Under the pieces are notes generated by a model. It ran no database searches and was not told where the DNA came from. It saw only the letters and a program-made list of their open reading frames with translations. DNA of 64,000 nt, taken from Pseudomonadota bacterium. Lineage in GTDB: Bacteria; Desulfobacterota; Desulfovibrionia; Desulfovibrionales; Desulfovibrionaceae. Location of the stretch: assembly GCA_023403845.1 (NCBI GenBank), contig JAEYDL010000006.1, positions 1-64,000 on the forward strand. Reading direction: 5' to 3'. Position 1 is the stretch's first letter. Every line of letters begins with the position of its first letter. Below, piece after piece: positions 1 through 8,055 of this stretch. Both the position numbers and the translations under genes were made by a program.

Positions 1-38
1 CACTCCCGCCCAACCGATCCGATAAGAGGGTCGGGGGG

Positions 39-64
39 GCTCGCGCCGCACGCGGGGCGCGAGC
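39..64 (+). terminator. GC-rich hairpin, possible terminator of an upstream gene
   Basis: A perfect 9-bp stem (39-47 with 56-64) encloses an 8-base loop. The following bases contain only a short T run (ctttc), so it is a weak candidate terminator for a gene ending before the window. The orientation is a guess, because the neighbouring gene is not visible. Confidence 0.35.
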
Positions 65-573
65 CTCGGTCTTTCGCCACAATACCCCCGGATCAATCGC
101 GGGAGCCTGTTCCCTTTCAACGGCATATGCCAACAGCGTATCGTCCATGATTCCCAACTTCCGTCCGCTTTCCGCATCCAAAAAATATTGTCGCAACGCC
201 CCATCGCCTTCCATCGACCTGTCGGCGGATCAAAAGTCCGCTCCAACCGGGCGTCGTCCGATTGTCAAAGACCTCGGCCATTGCCAGAAAGCCATTCCCC
301 GAGGCGCCTCGCGCGGTCTTCCTTTGGCGGTTACCCTAGCGCCCGCTGGAGTCCCCGTCAAACGCTCCGCTCTGCTCCGGGTTCCAGACGGCTCCCCCCT
401 GCGGCAGAGAATCTTCCCTTTCCCACTTGACGCCGCAAGCCTCTCCCCGGTAAACTGCCTTTACACGACACTTCTAATAAATCCGCCGCGTTGCCGTCAG
501 ACTCTTTCCCACATCGAGATTGGTCCTGCCCGGAAAGCGGCCCCCCCCAACCCTCCTTCGGAAAGGAGCTTTC
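65..573. other. Non-coding stretch upstream of pap
   Basis: About 500 bases with no frame that has a credible ribosome site or recognisable protein. Short open frames here look like low-complexity GC-rich shadows. The only clear element is the ribosome binding site (GGAG, about 564-568) of the next gene. I found no convincing sigma-70 promoter. Confidence 0.5.
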
Positions 574-2052
574 ATGTTTAAATCCGCCAGTCTTGGCCGA
601 ACCTGCCCGTCCGAGGAATACGAATCCATTGCCAATGATCTGCGTCTGAAACTTTTCAAGGCGCAACGGGAGGCCAGAGAGCATGGCATCCCTGTTCTCA
701 TCAGCATCAGCGGCGTGGGCGGCGCAGGCCGCGGCGCAGTAGTCAACATGCTGTCCGAATGGATGGATGCCAAGAGCATCCGCAACCATACATTCTGGCT
801 GGAAACAGATGAAGAACGAGGCCGCCCCGAAGAATGGAAGTACTGGCGAAGATTACCGGGCGCAGGGGAAATCAGCGTCTTTTTCGGAGGCTGGTATGGC
901 GAACCTGTCCGCAGGCTCTGCTGTGGCGAAATGAAAAAGAGAGATTTCGATCTGCTCATGCATCGCAGAACGCAGCTTGAACACGCCCTTACCGCCTCGG
1001 GCACGGTCATCATCAAGTTCTGGCTGCACATCAGCAAAAAAACGCACGCAGAACGCCTGAAAAGCAGACTGAAAAACAGAGAAGTGCACCACTTCACCCC
1101 GTATGACCGCAAGAGCGCCGAAGATTATGAAAGTCTTGTGAAGGCTGGAGGCAGAGCCATTACCCTGACCGACCGTGTGGATGCTCCATGGACGATCATT
1201 GACGCCTGTGATGCCACCTTCCGTAACGTTTCCGTTGCCAGAACCGTTATCGCAGCCATAGAACATGCCGTTGAAAAAAAGAAAAACGAGACCGCACGCC
1301 AACCTGCCGGAGACGAGACGCAGAACACGGGGCTGTCCGCGCTGGACGCCGTCGACCTTTCCCGTACATGTGATCAGGGAGCCTACAAGAAGGAGCTGGC
1401 CCAGCTTCAGGCCGATATTTTCGACCTGACCTACCGGGCCTACAAAAAGGGCATTTCCAGCACATTGCTCTTCGAAGGCTGGGATGCAGCCGGAAAGGGC
1501 GGGGCCATCCGACGCCTGACCGCGGGCATTGACGCCCGCATCACGCGCGTCATCCCCATCAGTGCCCCGACCGATGAGGAACTTGCCCACAATTACCTGT
1601 GGCGTTTCTGGCGGCATGTCCCAATGGCCGGCTTCGTAACCATCTACGACCGTTCATGGTATGGACGCGTGCTGGTGGAACGCGTGGAAAACCTGACTCC
1701 CCCCGAAGACTGGAAACGGGCCTATGCCGAGCTGAACGCTTTCGAAGCCCAGCTTCAGGATCACAAGAACATCCTTATCAAGTACTGGTTGCACATTTCT
1801 CCGGAAGAACAGCTCCGGCGTTTCCGGGAACGCGAAAACACGCCCTGGAAACAATACAAGATCACCTCAGAAGACTGGCGCAATCGAGAAAAACGGGCCG
1901 CCTACATGCAGGCGGCGGATGAAATGTTCGCCAGAACCAGCACCGAATACGCCCCCTGGCATATCATCCCCGCGGAAGACAAGAAGCTGGCTCGACTGGA
2001 AGTCCTCAGAATCTATGCGGATGAGCTGAAAAAAGCCCTTAAGAGAGGCTAG
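574..2052 (+). CDS. pap: Polyphosphate:AMP phosphotransferase (double-domain PPK2)
   Basis: A 492-residue protein made of two tandem PPK2 domains, the architecture and length of polyphosphate:AMP phosphotransferase. Enzymes of this class make ADP from AMP using polyphosphate in the cytoplasm. The N-terminal domain (about 15-235) has a degenerate P-loop (GVGGAGRG, 47-54, no Lys). The C-terminal domain (about 265-490) keeps the full P-loop GWDAAGKGG (302-310) and the YDRSWYGRVLVERVE lid/Walker B region near 360, so catalysis probably resides there. I chose the ATG at 574 over upstream in-frame codons because AAAGGAG lies at the right distance and homology begins there. The following dsbA-like gene starts 27 bases downstream, probably in the same transcript. 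PPK2 kinases of other substrate class remain possible. Confidence 0.9.
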   Translation: MFKSASLGRTCPSEEYESIANDLRLKLFKAQREAREHGIPVLISISGVGGAGRGAVVNMLSEWMDAKSIRNHTFWLETDEERGRPEEWKYWRRLPGAGEISVFFGGWYGEPVRRLCCGEMKKRDFDLLMHRRTQLEHALTASGTVIIKFWLHISKKTHAERLKSRLKNREVHHFTPYDRKSAEDYESLVKAGGRAITLTDRVDAPWTIIDACDATFRNVSVARTVIAAIEHAVEKKKNETARQPAGDETQNTGLSALDAVDLSRTCDQGAYKKELAQLQADIFDLTYRAYKKGISSTLLFEGWDAAGKGGAIRRLTAGIDARITRVIPISAPTDEELAHNYLWRFWRHVPMAGFVTIYDRSWYGRVLVERVENLTPPEDWKRAYAELNAFEAQLQDHKNILIKYWLHISPEEQLRRFRERENTPWKQYKITSEDWRNREKRAAYMQAADEMFARTSTEYAPWHIIPAEDKKLARLEVLRIYADELKKALKRG

Positions 2053-2079
2053 TCGAAACGTCGGCAAAAGAGAGTTTTC

Positions 2080-2775
2080 ATGTCCCAACTGCTTTATATC
2101 TCAGATGTGTTCTGTCCCTGGTGCTTCGGTTTTGTCCCCGTTCTCTCACAGCTCCGACGCGATCATCCCGAGCTGCCTGTACGAGTGCTTGCCGGATCTC
2201 TTGTAGAAGAACCCACAACCATCGCCCGGATGCGGGAACGCTCTCCAAACATCCGTGACTTTTTTCTGCGCCTGGAAAAAACTACGGGAAGGTCTGCCGC
2301 GGCCTTCATCCACCTGCTGGATACGGACTCGCCGATCCTCATGCATTCCCCTGAAATCAATAGAACGCTCGCGGCCCTGAAACGCCTCGTGCCCGGAAAC
2401 GCGCTCCTTCAGCTGGAAACCTTTCAGAACGCCCTGTACGGCATGGGAAAGGATATTCTGAATCCGGATGTACAGCGGGATCTCGTGACCAGTCTTGGCG
2501 CTGACGCGGACAGCTGCGCCCTTCTGCTGAAGGATCCCGCCGTGGCGGAAGAAGCCGTCTCGGAGACGGAAACGGCGCTGGACATTCTCGATGAGTTTCC
2601 TGTGTACCCCACGCTCTTTCTTGAAAATGGGATGGAACGGATGCCACTGACCCGAGGCTACGCGCCGTATGAAACGGTCAGGGCACGGCTGGATGCGGCT
2701 CTGACGGGCGGTGAAAAACAGAATGGCGACTATACGGAAGGAGCGGCCTGCGGCCTCGACGGTACCTGTTGCTGA
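2080..2775 (+). CDS. DsbA-family thioredoxin-fold protein
   Basis: A 231-residue protein with a thioredoxin-fold CPWC active site at residues 12-15, directly after the first beta strand, as in DsbA/FrnE-like oxidoreductases. There is no signal peptide, so it should act in the cytoplasm, unlike classical periplasmic DsbA. The helical insertion (about 50-180) and the late cis-Pro-like segment (EFPVYPTLF) fit the family. The C-terminus is unusual: it ends CGLDGTCC, giving three cysteines in the last eight residues, which might form a second redox or metal site. It follows pap by 27 bases. Its 3' end overlaps the convergent methyltransferase gene by 46 bases. The substrate is unknown. Confidence 0.75.
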   Translation: MSQLLYISDVFCPWCFGFVPVLSQLRRDHPELPVRVLAGSLVEEPTTIARMRERSPNIRDFFLRLEKTTGRSAAAFIHLLDTDSPILMHSPEINRTLAALKRLVPGNALLQLETFQNALYGMGKDILNPDVQRDLVTSLGADADSCALLLKDPAVAEEAVSETETALDILDEFPVYPTLFLENGMERMPLTRGYAPYETVRARLDAALTGGEKQNGDYTEGAACGLDGTCC

Positions 2776-3362
2776 ACTCTTTCAGCCAGCACAAGCCATT
2801 CCGCGTTGCGCGGCTTGTTGCCGTCCGTGATGAACTGCACCCGCCACTCCTTTCTTGCCAGGCCCTCAAAAAATTCAAGTACGTTCCGGCACTCCTCCGC
2901 TCCCCCGGAGTGTCCTGTGTACAGGTGCACGGAAAGTACCCCATGTTCTCCAAGCAGGCGAACAGCGGCCCGCAACGCGGCAAGCGTCGTCTCTGCGTGT
3001 GTGGCCGTCTTTTTGTCGCTCCCCGGCAGAAAACCAAGATTGAACAGAATGGCCGTGACGGTACACTCCGGAACCAGTCCCGCCAGATTTTCATGCCCGG
3101 CATGAATAAGCGTCACCCGGTCCGCAAGACCGGCAGCCTCAAGCCTGTTCCGGGTAGCCCCCAGAGCCGCAGTCTGAACATCAAAGGCGTAAACGTGTCC
3201 CGTTCTTCCGGCCAGTTCGGCCAGAAAAACCGTATCATGCCCGTTTCCCGCCGTGGCATCGACAAAAATACCGCACCGCCCTTCCGCAACCGACGCCGCA
3301 CGCCGGGCGGCCGCATGAGCAACGGCATCAAGAGTCACAAGGACTTTGCACGGATCATGCAT
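2730..3362 (-). CDS. YtqB/MnmM-like class I SAM-dependent methyltransferase
   Basis: A 210-residue Rossmann-fold methyltransferase. SAM motif I is seen as FVDATAGNGHDT near residues 33-44, an acidic ribose-binding strand (YAFDVQ) follows, and a NLGFLPG motif sits near 110. This combination is typical of the YtqB family, some members of which (MnmM) methylate the wobble uridine of tRNA. Its 3' end overlaps the convergent DsbA-family gene by 46 bases. The cellular substrate here is inferred only from the family, and an rRNA methylase-like role is the main alternative. Confidence 0.75.
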   Translation of the reverse strand: MHDPCKVLVTLDAVAHAAARRAASVAEGRCGIFVDATAGNGHDTVFLAELAGRTGHVYAFDVQTAALGATRNRLEAAGLADRVTLIHAGHENLAGLVPECTVTAILFNLGFLPGSDKKTATHAETTLAALRAAVRLLGEHGVLSVHLYTGHSGGAEECRNVLEFFEGLARKEWRVQFITDGNKPRNAEWLVLAERVQQQVPSRPQAAPSV

Positions 3363-3489
3363 GACTCATTTTCCTTTTTCTCGAAGGCTTTCCTGCCGTT
3401 ATCTGCCATGGCATCTCGCTCCCGCCGCGCCGTACGCGCACTTGCCGACAACATTGCGTTCTCCCTCGCGCGCACGACAACCGCCTATC

Positions 3490-3533
3490 GAATAAAACGG
3501 AACGGCGCGGACCGCAATCATTCAGTCCGCGCC
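3490..3533 (-). terminator. Terminator of the symporter-creatininase-peptidase gene group
   Basis: On the minus strand a perfect 9-bp GC-rich stem (3504-3512 with 3525-3533, 12-base loop) is followed within a few bases by a T-rich tract (gttccgttttattc). It lies 30 bases past the stop of the M28-type peptidase gene. Confidence 0.7.
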
Positions 3534-3562
3534 GGGCAACGTCTCCACCGTCAGAGAAAGAA

Positions 3563-5245
3563 TCACGCCCTTTCCTGAAAACCTTCCAGAAGCTCGACGA
3601 GCTCGCCTGCCCGAAAGGTCAACTCATTCAGACGTCTTTTCAGCAATACCTCAAGACAATGCCGCCGATGCGCATCCGTCTCCGCAGCCCAGACCGGCAC
3701 TTCCTCCAGCAAGGGCAAGGGAGCCTGCCGGGATGCGGCATCATGCCCGAACCTGGACTTCTTGACGTACAGCAGCGGGACCAGTTTCTGCTCAAATTTC
3801 AGAATCAGCCTGTTCGCCTTCTCCACATTACCGGACAATTCCAGAGAAGCCAGCAGCTCCTCCACCCGATGAATGCGAGACAGCAACGGCCCGAAATCCA
3901 GCCCGTTCCCTGTCGCCGCATAGCCGCGGACCTGCTCCGCAAATTCGGCGAATCCGGCCCGGATATCCAGAGGAATGACGGGGTCGGCGCAGGCCTTGTA
4001 CACAGCCGCAAGAAAGATCCGCGTATCCCGCCGCAACAATTCGGGATCAATCTTGTCCGCCGTATCCGCCTCAGTATGCCACCACCAGCCGTAGCCACCG
4101 CTCTTGCTGCCTCCGAACATGAGTCCGAATGCCTTTGAAGCAGCATCTTCGGTTTCCGGTTTTGGTTGTTCAGAAACACTTGAAAACAGAGAGGGAGTCC
4201 CCGTTCCCCAGAACGACTGGTCGCAGGAACGACCGAAGCGGGTCCCTTCAAACCCCTCTCCCGTAACCGTGCGGATGGCGAAATCGCCAAGCGCCCATGA
4301 TTCAGCCATGCAGCCGCCCTGGCTCAACAGGGTTGCGCCGCAGCCGCCCAGACAGTCCGCATTCACATGCAGGAACGCATTGTCGTGAATGTCCTGAAAA
4401 AACGCATCGCAGAACGCTGTGGAACCGGCATACCGCCCATGCGAATGCCCAGACCAGAACACCACGCGCACGCCGCGCCGCAAAAAAGCCTGCCTGGCCA
4501 CCAGAATGCGGGCGATCTCAAGGGCCGCGGCATTGCCGGAGGCATTGTCCATGGCTCCCTTGTACCAGCTGTCCACATGCCCGGTAAGCATAAGATAGCC
4601 TTCGTCCGTTCTGCCGATATCCGCGGTGATCACAGGAAGTTCCACCCACTTGTTCTCGACCGTCGCAGACATGCGGACTTCGGCGGATTGCCGCAGCAGA
4701 CTTCTTATGCGCTCGCCGTCCTTGTAGCTCACGGTCACGGCGGGGATATTCAGAAAGGCGGCGCAGTCGTCCGGCTCCGGGCTTCCCCATACCGTGGAAA
4801 CAATCATTTTATGATAATGTCGGGACCCGGCGACGAATATGACGCCCAAAGCTCCAGCCTCCTGAGCTGCACGCACGACGGGAGCCATGGCCAGACCATC
4901 AATAAGAAGAATCCTGCCCGCCGCATTGCAGTGAAGGATGGAGGTGGCATCGGACACTTCCACGAGTTCTGCTTTCAGTTCCGCGCTCGGCAGCATAGAA
5001 TGCGTGGTGCAGGGGATGTCTTCTCCGGCGACCGTCAACTCCGCGCGCACGGGAATGCTGACGTATGCGGGCAGCATGTGCCGCTGCGGGGAAAGACCGC
5101 AGGCTGCAAGAGCTGCCTCGATGCAGTCGAACGCGGCCCGTTCCTCATCGCTGTCCGGGATTCTCTCGAATCTCGTGATGTTGCGGACATGCGCCATCAG
5201 CCTGTCCGCATCCACCTGCGCCAGCAGGGTTTCAAGCTCAGACAT
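3563..5245 (-). CDS. M28-family metallopeptidase with PA-like domain
   Basis: A 560-residue protein resembling M28 aminopeptidases. The N-terminal third carries a protease-associated-like insertion (residues about 80-190). The catalytic part shows GHVDSWYKGAMDNASGNAAALEIAR (His and Asp metal ligands), then FWSGHSHGRYAGS where many M28 enzymes have an Glu-Glu pair, and a late ATP-like WWHTEADTADKID segment with His. Because the Glu-rich motif reads SGHSHG, metal ligation may be atypical. No signal peptide is seen, so it should be cytoplasmic. I chose the ATG at 5245 because it overlaps the creatininase stop by 8 bases (translational coupling). Frames upstream of it are inside the neighbouring gene. 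It probably hydrolyses a small peptide or N-acyl amide imported by the nearby transporters (inference). Confidence 0.75.
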   Translation of the reverse strand: MSELETLLAQVDADRLMAHVRNITRFERIPDSDEERAAFDCIEAALAACGLSPQRHMLPAYVSIPVRAELTVAGEDIPCTTHSMLPSAELKAELVEVSDATSILHCNAAGRILLIDGLAMAPVVRAAQEAGALGVIFVAGSRHYHKMIVSTVWGSPEPDDCAAFLNIPAVTVSYKDGERIRSLLRQSAEVRMSATVENKWVELPVITADIGRTDEGYLMLTGHVDSWYKGAMDNASGNAAALEIARILVARQAFLRRGVRVVFWSGHSHGRYAGSTAFCDAFFQDIHDNAFLHVNADCLGGCGATLLSQGGCMAESWALGDFAIRTVTGEGFEGTRFGRSCDQSFWGTGTPSLFSSVSEQPKPETEDAASKAFGLMFGGSKSGGYGWWWHTEADTADKIDPELLRRDTRIFLAAVYKACADPVIPLDIRAGFAEFAEQVRGYAATGNGLDFGPLLSRIHRVEELLASLELSGNVEKANRLILKFEQKLVPLLYVKKSRFGHDAASRQAPLPLLEEVPVWAAETDAHRRHCLEVLLKRRLNELTFRAGELVELLEGFQERA

Positions 5246-6017
5246 GCCGATGCGCTCCCTCGATGTCCACCCGCCTGAACGCCTCGACGAACCCGACACA
5301 ATAGTCCACCACGGCTTCCAGCATTTCCCTGCCCCATTCCTGCGTGCCAAGTCCGGATTCCAGTCCGCCGAAGCCCCCGGAATTGACTGTGGACCGGACA
5401 TCCCGGATGACCTTCACCGCGGCATTGCCAAACCGGACCTGATTCAGATGAGTATTGCGGAGTTCTGCGGACAGATGATTGACCTCGGTAGGAATCAGCG
5501 AGTCATCCCGGATCAGGCTGTTGTCGATGGCACGGATCATGGCGACTTCCTGCGCAGCTCCATGCCCCGTGGTCCATTGGGGATTGAGAGCCGGAGCCAG
5601 GCTCCACCAGTTGATCTGGGCGCAGAGTCCGCCAGCCCGAAACGTTTCAAGCCCAACCTTATCCAGGGCCGGATCATTGCCCCCATGTCCGTTGAGGAAC
5701 AGGAATCTGCGGGCCCCGTGCTTCATGAGATTCTCGACAACACCCCGCATGACGCAGGTAAGCCCCTCAAGCCCAATGTCGATGGTCCCCGGGAAATCCG
5801 TATGATGGGCAGCAACGCCGAAAGGCATGGTGGGAACGACCAGTGCCCCGGTTTTTGCCTCGATTCGTTCGGCCAGATGTTGAGGAATGATGAAATCCGT
5901 ACCCAGCGGCCCCAGAGGGCCATGCTGTTCGGTACTGCCCAGCGGGATGATGACGACGAGGTCTTTCGCCTTCAGGACGGATTCCGCCTCTTGCCAGTTA
6001 AGATGGGCCAGAAACAT
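5238..6017 (-). CDS. Creatininase-family amidohydrolase
   Basis: A 259-residue protein of the creatininase/creatinine amidohydrolase family, a metal-dependent group that opens lactams and hydrolyses amides. Diagnostic pieces are PLGSTEQHGPLGPLGTD (residues 26-42, metal-binding Glu, His and Asp), the FLNGHGGN loop (about 107-114) and an E in the GAAQEVAM segment. The ribosome site GGAGG sits four bases before the ATG. It is cotranscribed with the downstream M28-type peptidase, with which it overlaps by 8 bases. It may also be coupled to the upstream symporter, though two perfect hairpins lie between. The actual substrate (creatinine, a formamidopyrimidine-like compound or another lactam) cannot be decided from sequence. 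Confidence 0.85.
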   Translation of the reverse strand: MFLAHLNWQEAESVLKAKDLVVIIPLGSTEQHGPLGPLGTDFIIPQHLAERIEAKTGALVVPTMPFGVAAHHTDFPGTIDIGLEGLTCVMRGVVENLMKHGARRFLFLNGHGGNDPALDKVGLETFRAGGLCAQINWWSLAPALNPQWTTGHGAAQEVAMIRAIDNSLIRDDSLIPTEVNHLSAELRNTHLNQVRFGNAAVKVIRDVRSTVNSGGFGGLESGLGTQEWGREMLEAVVDYCVGFVEAFRRVDIEGAHRHV

Positions 6018-6146
6018 CGTGCCTCCATGTGTTTTTTGTGAATGCCGCCTCCACTCGCTGGCGGCGCGTTCCTTGTCAGAAAGAACCGGGTTCGCCGGTT
6101 CCGGCTGCAGAAGGTCCCGCTATCGGAGCCTCCGCGAATGGCAGAA

Positions 6147-6170
6147 AGGCGTTTCGGACCCGAAACGCCT
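6147..6170 (-). terminator. Perfect hairpin between symporter and creatininase genes
   Basis: A perfect 10-bp stem (6147-6156 with 6161-6170) with a 4-base loop. On the minus strand it is followed by ttctgcc, a poor T tract. It may be an RNA-processing or partial-termination element, second in tandem after the hairpin at 6252-6277. Confidence 0.4.
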
Positions 6171-6251
6171 CCCAAAGATATACTGCGACGATACGGATCA
6201 CCCGCCTGCCGGGGCTTTTCTCTGCGGAAGCCGCACCGAAAAATCTGCTTT

Positions 6252-6277
6252 CGCCGGGAGTCGCAGGACTCCCGGCG
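6252..6277 (-). terminator. Terminator-like hairpin after the symporter gene
   Basis: A perfect 11-bp GC-rich stem (6252-6262 with 6267-6277) with a 4-base loop, 45 bases past the symporter stop. On the minus strand it is followed by aaagcagattttt, so termination may be partial. It could set the ratio of transporter to hydrolase transcript. Confidence 0.6.
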
Positions 6278-6321
6278 GGATTCGGGAATTCCACCCGAAA
6301 TCCAACAGATCAAATGTCAGA

Positions 6322-7815
6322 TCAAGCTGACTTCTGGCCATCCAGTTCTTCGAAGTGCCGTCTGATGGTCTCCGCGCTCACGGGCTTCGTATACAGGCTG
6401 ACGCCGATAAGAATCAGAACTGTAATGATCCACGCGATAATCAGAGGATTGAAGCCAAACGTAAGGCTCTGGAACTTGAGAACCAGCAATACATAAATGA
6501 TTTCGCCGCAGACGACGGAAACGACGGCTCCCATCTTGGTGGCGCGCTTCCAGTACATCCCGGCGAGAATGGGCGCAGCCCAGATGCCGAGACCGCCGAA
6601 CGCGAACAGAACCAGCTGGAAGATGCTCGCGGGCTTGGAAATGCCGATCAGAATGGCCAGAACGCCGAGTCCGGCGGTCACGTAACGCGACAGTCTGAGC
6701 GCGTCCTCATCCGAGGCGCCGCGTCTGAAGATCTTCTGATACAGATCGCGGGTGATGGCGCTGGTGGTGGTCAGCAGAATACCGGATATGGTGGACATGC
6801 CCGCCGAGAAAATACCTGCAACCATGAGCGCCGAAACCACCTTGGGCACGCCCGCATGCAGGATATACGGCACAACGTAGTCGGACCCCTTCCCGACCAG
6901 ATCGGGGAAGGACACGCGCCCGAGCACACCGCACCATTCAATGAGCGTCGCCGAGAAAAGCATGCCCAGCGTGCCCAGAATAACTGCCTTGAACATGACA
7001 TTATAGTTCTTCATGGTGAAGAACTTGGTGAACAGATGGGGCTGACCGATGGTGAAGAAACTCCACATCACGATCATGGAAGCGTAGTTTGCCCACGGCA
7101 TGCCGCCGTTGACGCCGGGGTGCGTCATCAGCCCCACATTGGTGGAAGAGAGCTTCTGGTTGATGAGTTCCATGCCGCCGCCAAGCTCAAGCGCGGCAAA
7201 GAAGGTCACCACCGCCGTCGCGACCATGAGACATCCCTGAATGACGTCCGTAATCATGATGCTTCTGATGCCACCGGTAATGCAGTAGGCGATTACCGTG
7301 ATCCCCATGATCACGATGCCCAGCCATTCGGGAGCTCCCGTATAGGTGGAGAAGATGATCCCGCCGCCAATGGTCTGCGCGCCCATCATCGGGACAAGGA
7401 ATATGATCATGATGACGGCCAGAAAACCGCGCATGCCCACGGATTCATATCTGTCGGAGAGATAGTCCGCCATGGTGAGCATCCCGTATTTGTGGCCAAG
7501 CCGGATGAGACGTCTGCCCACCAGCAGCGCGGGAATCAGCATGCTGAACACGATGCCGGGAACGGACACCGACATCCCGGCATAGCCGACATGATAGATG
7601 GTACCCGGCACGCCCATGAACGTGCTCATGCTGTACTGGGTCGCAAAATAGGCAAGTCCGCTCAGAATGGCTCCGGCCTTGCCGCTCATGGTCAGATAGT
7701 CGCTGAAGGTTCTGGTCTTTTTGGTGGCGTAGTAGCCGATGTAGGCCATAAGTCCGATATAGGAAATCATGACCACCAGAAACGGGATTGTTTGCGTCAA
7801 CAGTTCTTCTTGCAT
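6322..7815 (-). CDS. Sodium:solute symporter (SSS family)
   Basis: A 497-residue inner-membrane protein with about 13 predicted transmembrane segments, the size and fold of the SSS/SLC5 family (PanF-, PutP- and urea/acetate-type carriers). The N-terminal segment carries the usual SDYLTMSGKAG loop, followed by the FATQYSMSTFMGVPG stretch near TM2 that contributes to Na+ and substrate binding. GAGGAG lies upstream of the ATG, and only six bases separate it from the small DUF3311-like gene. The pairing with such a small membrane partner is common for SSS carriers of carboxylates. The neighbours (creatininase, M28-type peptidase) suggest an amide, lactam or small-peptide-like substrate, but this is inference. 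Confidence 0.88.
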   Translation of the reverse strand: MQEELLTQTIPFLVVMISYIGLMAYIGYYATKKTRTFSDYLTMSGKAGAILSGLAYFATQYSMSTFMGVPGTIYHVGYAGMSVSVPGIVFSMLIPALLVGRRLIRLGHKYGMLTMADYLSDRYESVGMRGFLAVIMIIFLVPMMGAQTIGGGIIFSTYTGAPEWLGIVIMGITVIAYCITGGIRSIMITDVIQGCLMVATAVVTFFAALELGGGMELINQKLSSTNVGLMTHPGVNGGMPWANYASMIVMWSFFTIGQPHLFTKFFTMKNYNVMFKAVILGTLGMLFSATLIEWCGVLGRVSFPDLVGKGSDYVVPYILHAGVPKVVSALMVAGIFSAGMSTISGILLTTTSAITRDLYQKIFRRGASDEDALRLSRYVTAGLGVLAILIGISKPASIFQLVLFAFGGLGIWAAPILAGMYWKRATKMGAVVSVVCGEIIYVLLVLKFQSLTFGFNPLIIAWIITVLILIGVSLYTKPVSAETIRRHFEELDGQKSA

Positions 7816-7821
7816 GCTCGC

Positions 7822-8055
7822 CTACTCCTCTTCCTGGTATTCGGGACGGGACAGGCACTGATGACGCCACAGGAATATCAGAGCCACGACAACCACGGAA
7901 TTGAAGATCCATCCGAAAACATAGTTGGGAATCCCATACCAGGAAGGATCATACTCGGTGTTGTAGAAAAAGGGGAAAGGGAGCATGATAAAGACATAAA
8001 AGAACATAAAGATGTAAAACCACTTCTTCTCAAAAGCATTACTGAACGGACTCAT
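7822..8055 (-). CDS. Small DUF3311-like symporter partner
   Basis: A 77-residue protein with two hydrophobic segments (about 12-30 and 48-66). The LPFPFF-x8-SWYGIPNYVFGW core resembles DUF3311 proteins, which are encoded next to SSS symporters and are thought to assist them. It has a strong ribosome site (GAGGAGG, five bases before ATG) and lies six bases upstream of the symporter. It is the first gene of the minus-strand transport/hydrolase group. Confidence 0.7.
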   Translation of the reverse strand: MSPFSNAFEKKWFYIFMFFYVFIMLPFPFFYNTEYDPSWYGIPNYVFGWIFNSVVVVALIFLWRHQCLSRPEYQEEE

